A stretch of 49,998 nt of DNA, taken from NCBI GenBank assembly GCA_023144635.1, contig JAGLFH010000018.1:1-49998 (forward strand), given 5' to 3'. Below, in pieces: positions 8,770 through 15,904 of the stretch. Source of the stretch: Candidatus Auribacterota bacterium (lineage in GTDB: Bacteria; Auribacterota; JAFGBW01; JAFGJP01). The notes beneath the pieces were generated by a model. It saw nothing but the letters and a program-made list of their open reading frames with translations, ran no database searches and was not told where the DNA came from. Every line of letters begins with the position of its first letter. The stretch's first letter is position 1. The translations under genes were made by a program, and so were the position numbers.

Positions 8770-10114
8770 ACTCCTTCATAACTTCAGGCATAAAATCCAG
8801 AAGGCACATTCCCTTCAGACGCTGTTTTTCTTTATGCTGAGGATCGTATTTAATAAAGATCCCGTTCCAGTCATGCATAGCATCATCGGGCCCAGTATCG
8901 TTTTCATCAAGATAAAGACTCTTATGCCCGACAGTACCTGCGCTTCTGTAGGCCAAGTCATCAAAATAAGCTATGAGGTCAGGCGGATTGCCCTTTAAAG
9001 AGCGATACAGCGTTTCAGGTCTGTAGATTTTTGTATTCCAGGGATTTCCGTCTTTATCTTTTTCCTCTGTCAATTCTCTGATAAGCTGATCCCTTAAAGC
9101 TTCGTACTCATTTTCTTTTACAAGACCATGATCTTCACGGCCCTTTTTATTTATATAGATCTTCCCGTCATATCCACCCCACCCCCATGCACGGGATCTG
9201 CTCCAGTCCACGTCAAGTTTCTCTAACGTCACTGGCTTTTCAGGATAGCTATTTAAAACCAGGTAGCCTTTTTCTATCAGCCACTCATTTAAACAAAAAG
9301 CACCTTTCATAGCTTTTACACCATGATCAGAAACGGCAAAAACAGTCGTGTCCTCATCAAGCAGGGAAAGAATACGTCCGATCTTTTCATCCAATAATTT
9401 ATAGTAATCCAGGATCACGCTCTCATATGTGTTCCCGGGCTCGTATAAAAAGTGTTCTTTATCAAAATACTTCCAGAAAGCATGATGGATCCTGTCGATG
9501 CCTATCTCCACAAACATAAAAAAAGCCCACTCTTTGTTTTGAATAAGGTATTCGATGACCTTGAATCTCTTTTCCGTCATCTCCCAGACAGCTTTTTTGA
9601 TCGCATCTCTATCCTCTGTTCTGAAGACAACATCCAGATCATACCCATCACCGATCTTCTCGATCTCCTGTTTAAGCTCAGAGGGGTAGGTATAGTCCCT
9701 GTCCTGATCAGGGCAGAGAAATCCGGAGATCATGGATCCATTGATCTCAAATGGAGGGAAAGAAGGAGGAACGCTGACAAGAATGCTTTTTTTGTTATTT
9801 TGTTTTAAAACATCCCATATTTTATTTGTTCCAGAAAACGCATGGGAAAAAGATATATCAAAATCCGTATAAGAGTTTCCCTTTCTTGTGCGAAACCCGT
9901 AAACACCCATTTCTCCGGCATCTTTGCCAGAACACATGCTCATCCAGGCAGGAATAGTTATGGGAGGGTCTGAAGAACGCATGGCACAGCTGACTCCATG
10001 CTCGATCATCATACTGATATTCGGCAACAGTTTTTTAAAATCATCGAAAATCAGCCTAGGAGCGGCACAATCAAGGCCAATGACAAAAACTTTTTTCTTT
10101 TTTTTATCAGACAT
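8750..10114 (-). CDS. alkaline-phosphatase-fold phosphodiesterase (nucleotide pyrophosphatase type)
   Basis: A 454-residue member of the type I phosphodiesterase branch of the alkaline phosphatase superfamily. Two-metal-site residues can be followed: GLD with Asp15, a likely Thr53 nucleophile in PITIPAW, Asp207 and His211 in GIDRIHH, SDHG at 262-265, and a late His in HDWNGIF. There is no signal peptide; the N-terminus is a run of lysines, so it is probably cytoplasmic. It overlaps cysQ by 20 bases, inside the sulfate-activation genes, which suggests a substrate in that pathway such as a nucleotide or sulfated/phosphorylated sugar. That is inference. A diverged paralogue lies at 46294-47562. 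Confidence 0.85.
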   Translation of the reverse strand: MSDKKKKKVFVIGLDCAAPRLIFDDFKKLLPNISMMIEHGVSCAMRSSDPPITIPAWMSMCSGKDAGEMGVYGFRTRKGNSYTDFDISFSHAFSGTNKIWDVLKQNNKKSILVSVPPSFPPFEINGSMISGFLCPDQDRDYTYPSELKQEIEKIGDGYDLDVVFRTEDRDAIKKAVWEMTEKRFKVIEYLIQNKEWAFFMFVEIGIDRIHHAFWKYFDKEHFLYEPGNTYESVILDYYKLLDEKIGRILSLLDEDTTVFAVSDHGVKAMKGAFCLNEWLIEKGYLVLNSYPEKPVTLEKLDVDWSRSRAWGWGGYDGKIYINKKGREDHGLVKENEYEALRDQLIRELTEEKDKDGNPWNTKIYRPETLYRSLKGNPPDLIAYFDDLAYRSAGTVGHKSLYLDENDTGPDDAMHDWNGIFIKYDPQHKEKQRLKGMCLLDFMPEVMKEFGLEEY

Positions 10115-10200
10115 TTTGAGTTTTAAAAAAAATAAACATAAAATTTAATATGCAGGCTGTTTGATTCTCTGCCTTGAGTTCTGCGTCTTTGGTCTTTTTC

Positions 10201-10500
10201 TCAATCCATGTATCCCATATTCTTAAGCTGAGATTTGACTTTTTCCTTATCTTCTTCAGAAAGCTCTTTATTTATATTTAGATCTTCCAGAGGATGCTCC
10301 AGTTTTCCCCATTTGATCCTTGACCATATACGTTCATGAATATAAAAACAGGCTATCTTGGCTAAAAGTTCAAAAATTCCCACTCCCAAAGATAAAGCAA
10401 ACTTGCGTGTAAAAGCAAAAACTATAAGCATTGTTGCCAATGACCCAATCAATCGGTAGGAGACAGACTTAATAACACTTCTTTTATGAGACTCATTCAT
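10201..10500 (-). CDS. DUF2061 membrane protein
   Basis: A 99-residue protein with the DUF2061 pattern: ESHKRSVIKSVSYRLIGSLA, a hydrophobic hairpin, then KIACFYIHERIWSRIKWG. Two membrane helices are predicted at about 15-33 and 36-54. DUF2061 genes are often found with, or fused to, sulfate-activation genes, and this one sits between the phosphodiesterase/cysQ pair and a second APS kinase. Its biochemical role is not established. The C-terminal tail (about 71-99: LEDL, then SEEDKEKVKS and a terminal GYMD) closely resembles the tail of the neighbouring APS kinase, an unexpected shared feature. ATG start without a strong ribosome site. Confidence 0.85.
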   Translation of the reverse strand: MNESHKRSVIKSVSYRLIGSLATMLIVFAFTRKFALSLGVGIFELLAKIACFYIHERIWSRIKWGKLEHPLEDLNINKELSEEDKEKVKSQLKNMGYMD

Positions 10501-10550
10501 AATATTATAGACGGTAGAAAATATCTTGCTTAAATTACATCTTACTTATT

Positions 10551-10591
10551 ACGGGGTTTGCCGCGGAACACAGTTTCTCGCAATGACAGCG
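10551..10591. repeat. fragment resembling a dispersed intergenic repeat
   Basis: Read on the minus strand this begins CGCTGTCATTGCGAG, the opening of a dispersed intergenic repeat seen in many bacterial genomes. It then diverges through CCGCGG to ACCCCGT. It is G+C-rich inside an AT-rich 200-base gap. Only one recognisable copy of this type is in the window, so the assignment rests on recall. Confidence 0.3.
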
Positions 10592-10702
10592 TTTCAATTT
10601 TTATTTTCAACTCTTTTTCTTAAATCCAGTTTTATAATACTTGTTTTTTGTCCTTTGATTTTTTTGTTTTTCACTCAAAACTTAACACTATTTTTTATCT
10701 TA

Positions 10703-11359
10703 TTAAATATACCCCAGAGAACCCAATTTTTCTTTTATTTTTGCTTCTTCTTCTGGAGATATTTCTTTTGCCAAATCTTCCAGATAGTGAAGTTCTTTTA
10801 GTTTATTTAGTAATTTTTCAGCACTCTGTTCAGGCGTTTCTTTATCGGTTTCCAATATTATTTCCGGATTAACCGGCTCTTCATAAGGATCATCAATTCC
10901 AGTATAGTTTTTAATCTCTCCTGCTAGAGCCTTTTTATAATTTCCTTTTGGATCTCTTTTAATACATTCTTCTATTGTGCACTTTGTATATACTTCAACA
11001 AAGCTCCCTATACGTTTTCTATTAAGTTCTCTTGCTTCTTTATATGGAGAGATACAAACACTAAGAGCTATTACACCATTTCTTGTAAGAACTTCACATA
11101 CAAAACCGACTCTTTTAATATTTTCATCACGGTCTTCTTTGGAAAAACCGAGTCCTTTGCTCAAATTTGTACGTATAATATCATCGTCTAACATCTCCAC
11201 TTTATAATTTTCTTTTTTTAGCCTGCGGTACAATATCTGAGCAATAGTTGTTTTACCTGAACCTGATAGACCTATAAACCATACAGTAAATCCTTTAGAT
11301 TCAAATTTATGTGAATTACAAACAGATGACTGCAGATTTTCTTCTTTTTGATAAGCCAT
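10703..11359 (-). CDS. cysC: adenylylsulfate kinase, second copy, with C-terminal tail
   Basis: A second APS kinase, about 218 residues from the ATG at 11359, which has a GGGGTG ribosome site; the frame also opens at a GTG 12 bases earlier. The P-loop GLSGSGKT (30-37) and DPKGNYKKALAGEIKNYTGI are close to consensus, so substrate binding looks conventional. The loop that is normally LDGD reads LDDD (57-60). After the kinase domain there is a 40-residue extension ending in LEDL, SPEEEAKIKEKL and GYI, like the tail of the DUF2061 protein just downstream. Two APS kinases in one cluster suggest specialised PAPS pools or different substrates. Confidence 0.9.
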   Translation of the reverse strand: MAYQKEENLQSSVCNSHKFESKGFTVWFIGLSGSGKTTIAQILYRRLKKENYKVEMLDDDIIRTNLSKGLGFSKEDRDENIKRVGFVCEVLTRNGVIALSVCISPYKEARELNRKRIGSFVEVYTKCTIEECIKRDPKGNYKKALAGEIKNYTGIDDPYEEPVNPEIILETDKETPEQSAEKLLNKLKELHYLEDLAKEISPEEEAKIKEKLGSLGYI

Positions 11360-11565
11360 ATAGCACCCCACTAAGATTTTTATATGTTGTATGAAAAATC
11401 TTTCACCTCTTGTAGAGACACTCCGTCCCTCTCACTTACATGCGTAAGCTACCTAAGACGCAAATTAACGCAGATTACATTCAATCAACGCCAATATATA
11501 AAAACGCGTTAAAAAACTTTTTTTTAATTTAAATTTCAATAAGCTTTTACAGCTTAAATTTCTGT

Positions 11566-11904
11566 TTAATCTACTACATGCTTCTTTAATATTTCTATTT
11601 CTTTTTCCAATTTTTCATATTCTTTTATTTTTCTATTTAAAAAATTACGTGCAAAAATGGCTTTTTGCTTCAAGCCTTTTGGTGTTAGTATATAAAAATA
11701 TGCACGCTTATTTTTTGAATTTTTAAACCTGTTAGCTTTTATATAACCGGATTTAATGAGTGAAGATAAAATAAAATTGATCTTACCAAGACTAATATCT
11801 ATGTGTTCGGAAAGTTCCCTCTGCGTAGATTCAGAGTTATTTTCCAACACATTTAATACTTTTAGCGAATGTTCCTGATCCCTATGATTTGTTGGTTTGT
11901 TCAT
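11566..11904 (-). CDS. EPS-associated MarR-type transcriptional regulator
   Basis: A 112-residue winged-helix protein of the MarR family branch found with exopolysaccharide clusters. A helix-turn-helix spans about residues 20-60 (TQRELSEHIDISLGKINFIL), followed by the wing (KNSKNKRAYFYILTPKG) and a C-terminal coiled coil (KIKEYEKLEKEIEILKKHV), which should mediate dimerisation. It lies between wecB and the sulfate block, transcribed in the same direction, so these genes are plausible targets. A promoter with a perfect inverted repeat over the start codon lies directly upstream, suggesting self-regulation. Confidence 0.88.
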   Translation of the reverse strand: MNKPTNHRDQEHSLKVLNVLENNSESTQRELSEHIDISLGKINFILSSLIKSGYIKANRFKNSKNKRAYFYILTPKGLKQKAIFARNFLNRKIKEYEKLEKEIEILKKHVVD

Positions 11905-11913
11905 AAGGTGAAC
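11899..11913. promoter_or_regulatory. candidate operator over the MarR start codon
   Basis: A perfect inverted repeat, GTTCA-5 bases-TGAAC, spans the start codon and abuts the -10 element. A dimeric winged-helix protein bound here would block initiation. The site is seen; its use by this regulator is inference. Confidence 0.45.
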
Positions 11914-11942
11914 ATATTATAATACTAAGACTTTTCAGTCAA
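11914..11942 (-). promoter_or_regulatory. promoter of the MarR-type regulator gene
   Basis: TTGACT (11942-11937) is followed after 17 bases by TAATAT (11919-11914); TATAAT two bases upstream gives a 15-base alternative. The expected start point is only a few bases before the ATG, so the transcript is leaderless or nearly so. Confidence 0.6.
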
Positions 11943-12017
11943 CATAAAAGTATTAATGATATATATATAAAAAGGCTATAAAAATTCACTAAAAATTACA
12001 AAGTTTTGAGGCTGGAT

Positions 12018-13112
12018 CTACTTCTTTTTTAGTACATTTATAATTCTAGAGGAGGCTCGCCCATCCCATAATTCAGGAATTGAGCCTTTTTTATATTTCC
12101 CGTTAAATACTGCCTTTACGGCAGTTACTATTTTTTTGGTATTATTTCCAACAAGTGTGCTTGTGCCTTTTGTTACAGTTATTGGCCTTTCTGTGTTAAA
12201 TCTCAGCGTTATACAGGGAATGCCCAGAACAGTTGTCTCCTCCTGCATTCCTCCGGAATCTGTAAGCACAAGTTTAGAGTTTTTCATAAGATTCAAAAAA
12301 TCCAGATAACCGACAGGCTTTATTAACCTTATATCTGATTCATCTATTAATTTTTGCAATCCAAGTGCTTTTATTTTTTTTCTGCTTCTTGGATGAACAG
12401 GAAAGATCACAGGAATATCACTTGATATCGTTTTTAAAGCAAGCAGTATTCTTTCAAAAGATTCTTTTTGGTCAACATTTGAGGGTCTATGTAAGGTTAC
12501 TAATGCATAGTTTCTTTTTTTTAAGTTTAATGTATTCAATATTTTTGATTTTGAAGATTTCCTTAAAAATTGTTTAAGAGTATCTATCATTACATTTCCG
12601 ACAAAATAGATTTTTTTTCTTGAAACTCCTTCATTTCTTAAATTTTTATCAGCATCCTTACACGTTGTAAAAAGAAAATCTGATAATGAATCTGTAACTA
12701 TCCTGTTTATTTCTTCCGGCATGGATCTGTCAAAACTGCGAAGACCGGCCTCAACATGAGCAAGCGGTATCATCATCTTTGAAGTTACAATTGATACGGC
12801 AAGAGTTGAGTTGACATCACCCACGACAATTACAAGATCAGGCCTTTCCTTAAGACATACCTTTTCAAAACTGGAAATTATCTTAGCTGTTTGATGACCG
12901 TGAAGTCCACTTCCTGCATTTAAATATATATGCGGTTTTGGCAGTCCCAGATCTTTAAAAAAGATCTCAGACATCTCATAGTCATAATGCTGACCGGTAT
13001 GAACTATTTTAGTTTTAAAAAAAGAAGAATTTTTTTTGAGACTTTTATAAATAGGAGCGATCTTCATGAAATTAGGTCTTGCTCCACCTACAAGATATAC
13101 TTTTTTAGCCAT
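12018..13112 (-). CDS. wecB: non-hydrolysing UDP-N-acetylglucosamine 2-epimerase
   Basis: A 364-residue WecB-family enzyme interconverting UDP-GlcNAc and UDP-ManNAc in the cytoplasm. Family motifs are present: GARPNFMK (10-17), HTGQHYDYEM, HVEAGLRS, PEEINR, and DSGGMQEE near the C-terminal domain. The ribosome site AGGAG lies six bases before ATG. With the aminotransferase and acetyltransferase genes further upstream, it could instead be the WbpI-type epimerase acting on a diacetamido uronic acid; sequence alone does not separate these. It precedes the EPS-type MarR gene in the same direction. Confidence 0.93.
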   Translation of the reverse strand: MAKKVYLVGGARPNFMKIAPIYKSLKKNSSFFKTKIVHTGQHYDYEMSEIFFKDLGLPKPHIYLNAGSGLHGHQTAKIISSFEKVCLKERPDLVIVVGDVNSTLAVSIVTSKMMIPLAHVEAGLRSFDRSMPEEINRIVTDSLSDFLFTTCKDADKNLRNEGVSRKKIYFVGNVMIDTLKQFLRKSSKSKILNTLNLKKRNYALVTLHRPSNVDQKESFERILLALKTISSDIPVIFPVHPRSRKKIKALGLQKLIDESDIRLIKPVGYLDFLNLMKNSKLVLTDSGGMQEETTVLGIPCITLRFNTERPITVTKGTSTLVGNNTKKIVTAVKAVFNGKYKKGSIPELWDGRASSRIINVLKKK

Positions 13113-13241
13113 TTATTTCTCCTAATTTATATTATAATTAAACTATTTTGTAAGTAATAATTATATTTTATAAATAAGAATTGCACCAGCAAAGAATATT
13201 TTTTTTAAAGAACTTCAAAGTTTTTGATTTTTCTAACATTT

Positions 13242-13270
13242 TTGAATTAATTGTTTTAAAATATTAGAAT
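13242..13270 (+). promoter_or_regulatory. promoter of the CsgG-like gene
   Basis: TTGAAT (13242-13247), 17 bases, TAGAAT (13265-13270), about 30 bases before the ATG at 13301. The ribosome site GAGGTG is at 13291-13296. Confidence 0.6.
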
Positions 13271-13300
13271 AAAACAATTAAAATTTTATTGAGGTGCTAT

Positions 13301-13945
13301 ATGAGAAAATTATTTTATTTTTTATTTATTTCACTCTTTTTAAATCCATCTTTCATATATGCTGAAAAACAAGAAGAACTATCTCAGTATCCTTTTAAAA
13401 AGAGGTTTCTTATGGCAATTTTGCCATTTGAAGATAAAACAAAAGACAAAAAATACGAATATCTAGGTTCAAGAATAGCAGATCAAATAATAAATGAGAT
13501 ATTTTCCTATTCACGTTATCGCCTGATCGAAAGAGAAAAGCTTAGCGCTCTTGTTGATGAGATGCAAGTACAACAATCTGAATATTTTAAGAAAGATGTT
13601 ATTAACAAAATAGGAAATCAGCTTGGAGCTGAACTTATGCTTGTTGGAAGTATTATTGAAATATCCAAACACACAGATAAACAAAGTTTAGGACTTATAT
13701 CTAAACAAAAGACTATTATAAAGATCTCTCTGGAAGCCCGCGTAGTACATATTGCTACCGGTGAAATAATAGTAATATCCAAATGGAGCGGAGAGGAAAA
13801 AACATCAAAAAAAAGAGCATTAATAGCAACAACAGGTGATAACAAAAAAGAAGAAGAATTAATTGCAGATGCAATAAAGAAAGCTGTTAAAAAAATAGCC
13901 TACCAAATAAGTAAAAATGCACCTGTTAAAACAGAAGACAGATAA
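13301..13945 (+). CDS. secreted CsgG/LpoB-like protein
   Basis: About 214 residues from the ATG at 13301, which has a clear ribosome site; a TTG 12 bases earlier is a poor alternative. A Sec signal peptide (FYFLFISLFLNPSFIYA) is followed by a CsgG-type domain: MAILPFEDKTKDK, YLGSRIADQIINEIF, RLIEREKLSALVDEMQVQQS, and GAELMLVGSIIE. There is no lipobox cysteine, so it is probably a soluble periplasmic protein rather than a lipoprotein. CsgG relatives form outer-membrane secretion pores or assist cell-wall synthases. It is the only plus-strand gene within this minus-strand polysaccharide region and has its own promoter. Confidence 0.75.
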   Translation: MRKLFYFLFISLFLNPSFIYAEKQEELSQYPFKKRFLMAILPFEDKTKDKKYEYLGSRIADQIINEIFSYSRYRLIEREKLSALVDEMQVQQSEYFKKDVINKIGNQLGAELMLVGSIIEISKHTDKQSLGLISKQKTIIKISLEARVVHIATGEIIVISKWSGEEKTSKKRALIATTGDNKKEEELIADAIKKAVKKIAYQISKNAPVKTEDR

Positions 13946-13981
13946 CAAAAAACAGAGGACAGAAGGTTAAATGGAAGGGTT

Positions 13982-14042
13982 AAAGTGATGACCGTTCACT
14001 TTGTTTCTCGGAAGAAACACGAAGCTTCATGCTTCGCATGAA
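13982..14042. repeat. run of three consecutive stem-loops
   Basis: Three perfect hairpins lie almost end to end: AAAGTGA/TCACTTT (13982-14002, seven-base loop), GTTTCT/AGAAAC (14003-14018, four-base loop) and TTCATGC/GCATGAA (14026-14042, three-base loop). The last competes with CGAAGC/GCTTCG (14020-14036). No T-run follows, so it is not a standard terminator. Confidence 0.55.
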
Positions 14043-14181
14043 ATTGAATTTGAGTTTCCACAAAAGTTGCCACATTTATCCTTGATCACGGATTACTGAC
14101 TATGACTTAATCTACTGATTATAAGATAGTTAACAGAAGTATCAAATAGAAGACCTATAACCTTTATAAATATACAATACA

Positions 14182-15270
14182 TTACTTATCTGTTAATATA
14201 TCAACAATAGTCTTTTGGTCTTTTTCTTCTAGGAATGGGTGCATTGGAAGTGCAAAGATCTCACCTGCTATTTTTTCTGTTATAGGAAAGTCACCTTGCA
14301 TATAATTCAGGCTTTCAAATGCCGTCATAAGGTGCAAGGGTTTCGGATAGTATATCGCATATGGAATACTGTTTTTCTTTAAAGCTAAAAGATGTTTTTC
14401 TCTTTGATTTGATCTTACGCAATATTGAGCATAAGCAGAAATATTGCGTTCAAGTACCTTTGGTGTAACCAGAATATCTTTTAAATTTTTATTATAAAAT
14501 TCTGCTACTTTTTGTCTTTTTTCCATTTCGCCATTAAAATATGGCATTTTACCTATTAATATTGCTGCCTGAATAGCATCAAGACGTCCATTTATACCTA
14601 TTCGTACATTATTATATTTATCTTCACCTTGCCCATGAACACGAATTGATCTTAATTTCTCAAGGATTTTGTCATCATTGAGAAAGATCATACCTCCGTC
14701 ACCATAGCCTCCAAGGGGTTTTGCCGGAAAAAACGAAGTACAGGCTATCTCTGCTATTGAACATGATCTTTTTTCTTTATATTTGGCTCCAAACGATTGA
14801 GCAGCATCTTCAATAACAAAAATACCATGTTTTTCAGCAATAGCGTTTATTGCATCATAATCAGCCATTTGGCCAAAAATATCAACAGCTATGATACCTT
14901 TTGTTTTTGATGTTATTTTAGCTTCGATTCTCGCAGGATCAATATTATATGTATCCTCTTTAATATCAACAAAAACAGGCGTTGCCCCTAAAAAAGAAAT
15001 GACTTCAGCAGTTGCAAAAAAAGTAAAAGGAGTTGTTATTATTTCATCTCCTGGTCTTACATCTTTTGCCATTAATGCCATTAAAAGAGCATCAGTGCCG
15101 CTTGATACTCCTAAAGCATATTTTGTTCCCACATATTGTGCTAATGTGGCCTCAAGTTCAGAGACTTTTTCTCCAAGTACATAGTGAGATGAGTCTAAAA
15201 CAGAATGAATTTGTTTATCTATATCATTTTTATATGCCTGGTACTGCTTTTGTAGATCAATGAACTGCAT
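14182..15270 (-). CDS. DegT/DnrJ/EryC1-family PLP aminotransferase (WbpE-like)
   Basis: A 362-residue sugar aminotransferase that converts a nucleotide-linked keto sugar to an amino sugar using PLP. The PLP lysine is Lys184 in SFFPAKPLGGYGDGG; EDAAQSFGA (about 154-162) supplies the cofactor-binding Asp. The start is the ATG at 15270 with GAGGTG upstream; the frame opens two codons earlier at a GTG. The next gene upstream is a left-handed beta-helix acetyltransferase of WbpD type, so the pair probably makes an N-acetylated 3-amino sugar nucleotide. The expected WbpA/WbpB oxidation steps are not in the window. Confidence 0.92.
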   Translation of the reverse strand: MQFIDLQKQYQAYKNDIDKQIHSVLDSSHYVLGEKVSELEATLAQYVGTKYALGVSSGTDALLMALMAKDVRPGDEIITTPFTFFATAEVISFLGATPVFVDIKEDTYNIDPARIEAKITSKTKGIIAVDIFGQMADYDAINAIAEKHGIFVIEDAAQSFGAKYKEKRSCSIAEIACTSFFPAKPLGGYGDGGMIFLNDDKILEKLRSIRVHGQGEDKYNNVRIGINGRLDAIQAAILIGKMPYFNGEMEKRQKVAEFYNKNLKDILVTPKVLERNISAYAQYCVRSNQREKHLLALKKNSIPYAIYYPKPLHLMTAFESLNYMQGDFPITEKIAGEIFALPMHPFLEEKDQKTIVDILTDK

Positions 15271-15322
15271 TAGCACCTCGTCATTCGCAAATCGTGATTA
15301 GTGTTTCGTGAAAAGTTTCTAA

Positions 15323-15904
15323 CTACATCTGTTTAATAACTTCGCCTTCTTTTTCATATTTTTTATGACATTTAGGACATTCACCCTGTTTATCTAATAC
15401 TATAAGCTTTGTTCCACATGAGCATATCCATCCCATTATTTTTGCAGGATTTCCATAACAAAGAGCATAGTCAGGTACGTTTTTTGTGACAACTGCTCCT
15501 GCACCTATAAAAGCATATTTCCCGATACTGTTTCCACATACAATTGTTGCATTTGCGCCTATACTTGCACCGGTTGAGACATGTGTCTCATTTATTTCAT
15601 CCATTCTAATAATTTCACTTCGCGGATTTATTACATTTGTAAAAACACAAGACGGACCACAAAAAACATTATCTTCCAGTGTAACGCCTTTATAAACAGA
15701 AACATTGTTTTGTATTTTTACATTTTTACCAATTACTACATCAGGGCCTATACTTACATTCTGGCCTATTTTACATCCATCACCCAAAACTGTATTTTTA
15801 AGAATATGCGAGAAATGCCAGATCTTTGTTCCTTTTCCAATACTTACATTTTCATCAATAACCGATGTTTCATGTAAAATCCTTAAATAGTTTCTGGTTT
15901 TCAT
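15323..15904 (-). CDS. left-handed beta-helix N-acetyltransferase (WbpD-like)
   Basis: A 193-residue hexapeptide-repeat acetyltransferase. Repeats such as VSIGKGTKIWHFSHI, CKIGQNVSIGPDVVIG and ASIGANATIVCG build the beta-helix, and FTNVINPRSEI is typical of the WbpD/WlbB subgroup that acetylates the 3-amino group of UDP-sugar uronic acids. The C-terminus carries a four-cysteine zinc-ribbon-like tail (WICSCGTKL, then ECPKCHKKY), common in this subgroup. Its start overlaps the end of the upstream epimerase gene by 35 bases, so the two are co-transcribed. The aminotransferase that should supply its substrate follows after 52 bases. Confidence 0.9.
   Translation of the reverse strand: MKTRNYLRILHETSVIDENVSIGKGTKIWHFSHILKNTVLGDGCKIGQNVSIGPDVVIGKNVKIQNNVSVYKGVTLEDNVFCGPSCVFTNVINPRSEIIRMDEINETHVSTGASIGANATIVCGNSIGKYAFIGAGAVVTKNVPDYALCYGNPAKIMGWICSCGTKLIVLDKQGECPKCHKKYEKEGEVIKQM

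Noticed and set aside
12018..13112. Hydrolysing (sialic-acid type) epimerase
   Set aside because: The sequence has full non-hydrolysing WecB motifs and no kinase domain or NeuC-specific context; a WbpI-type role remains possible.
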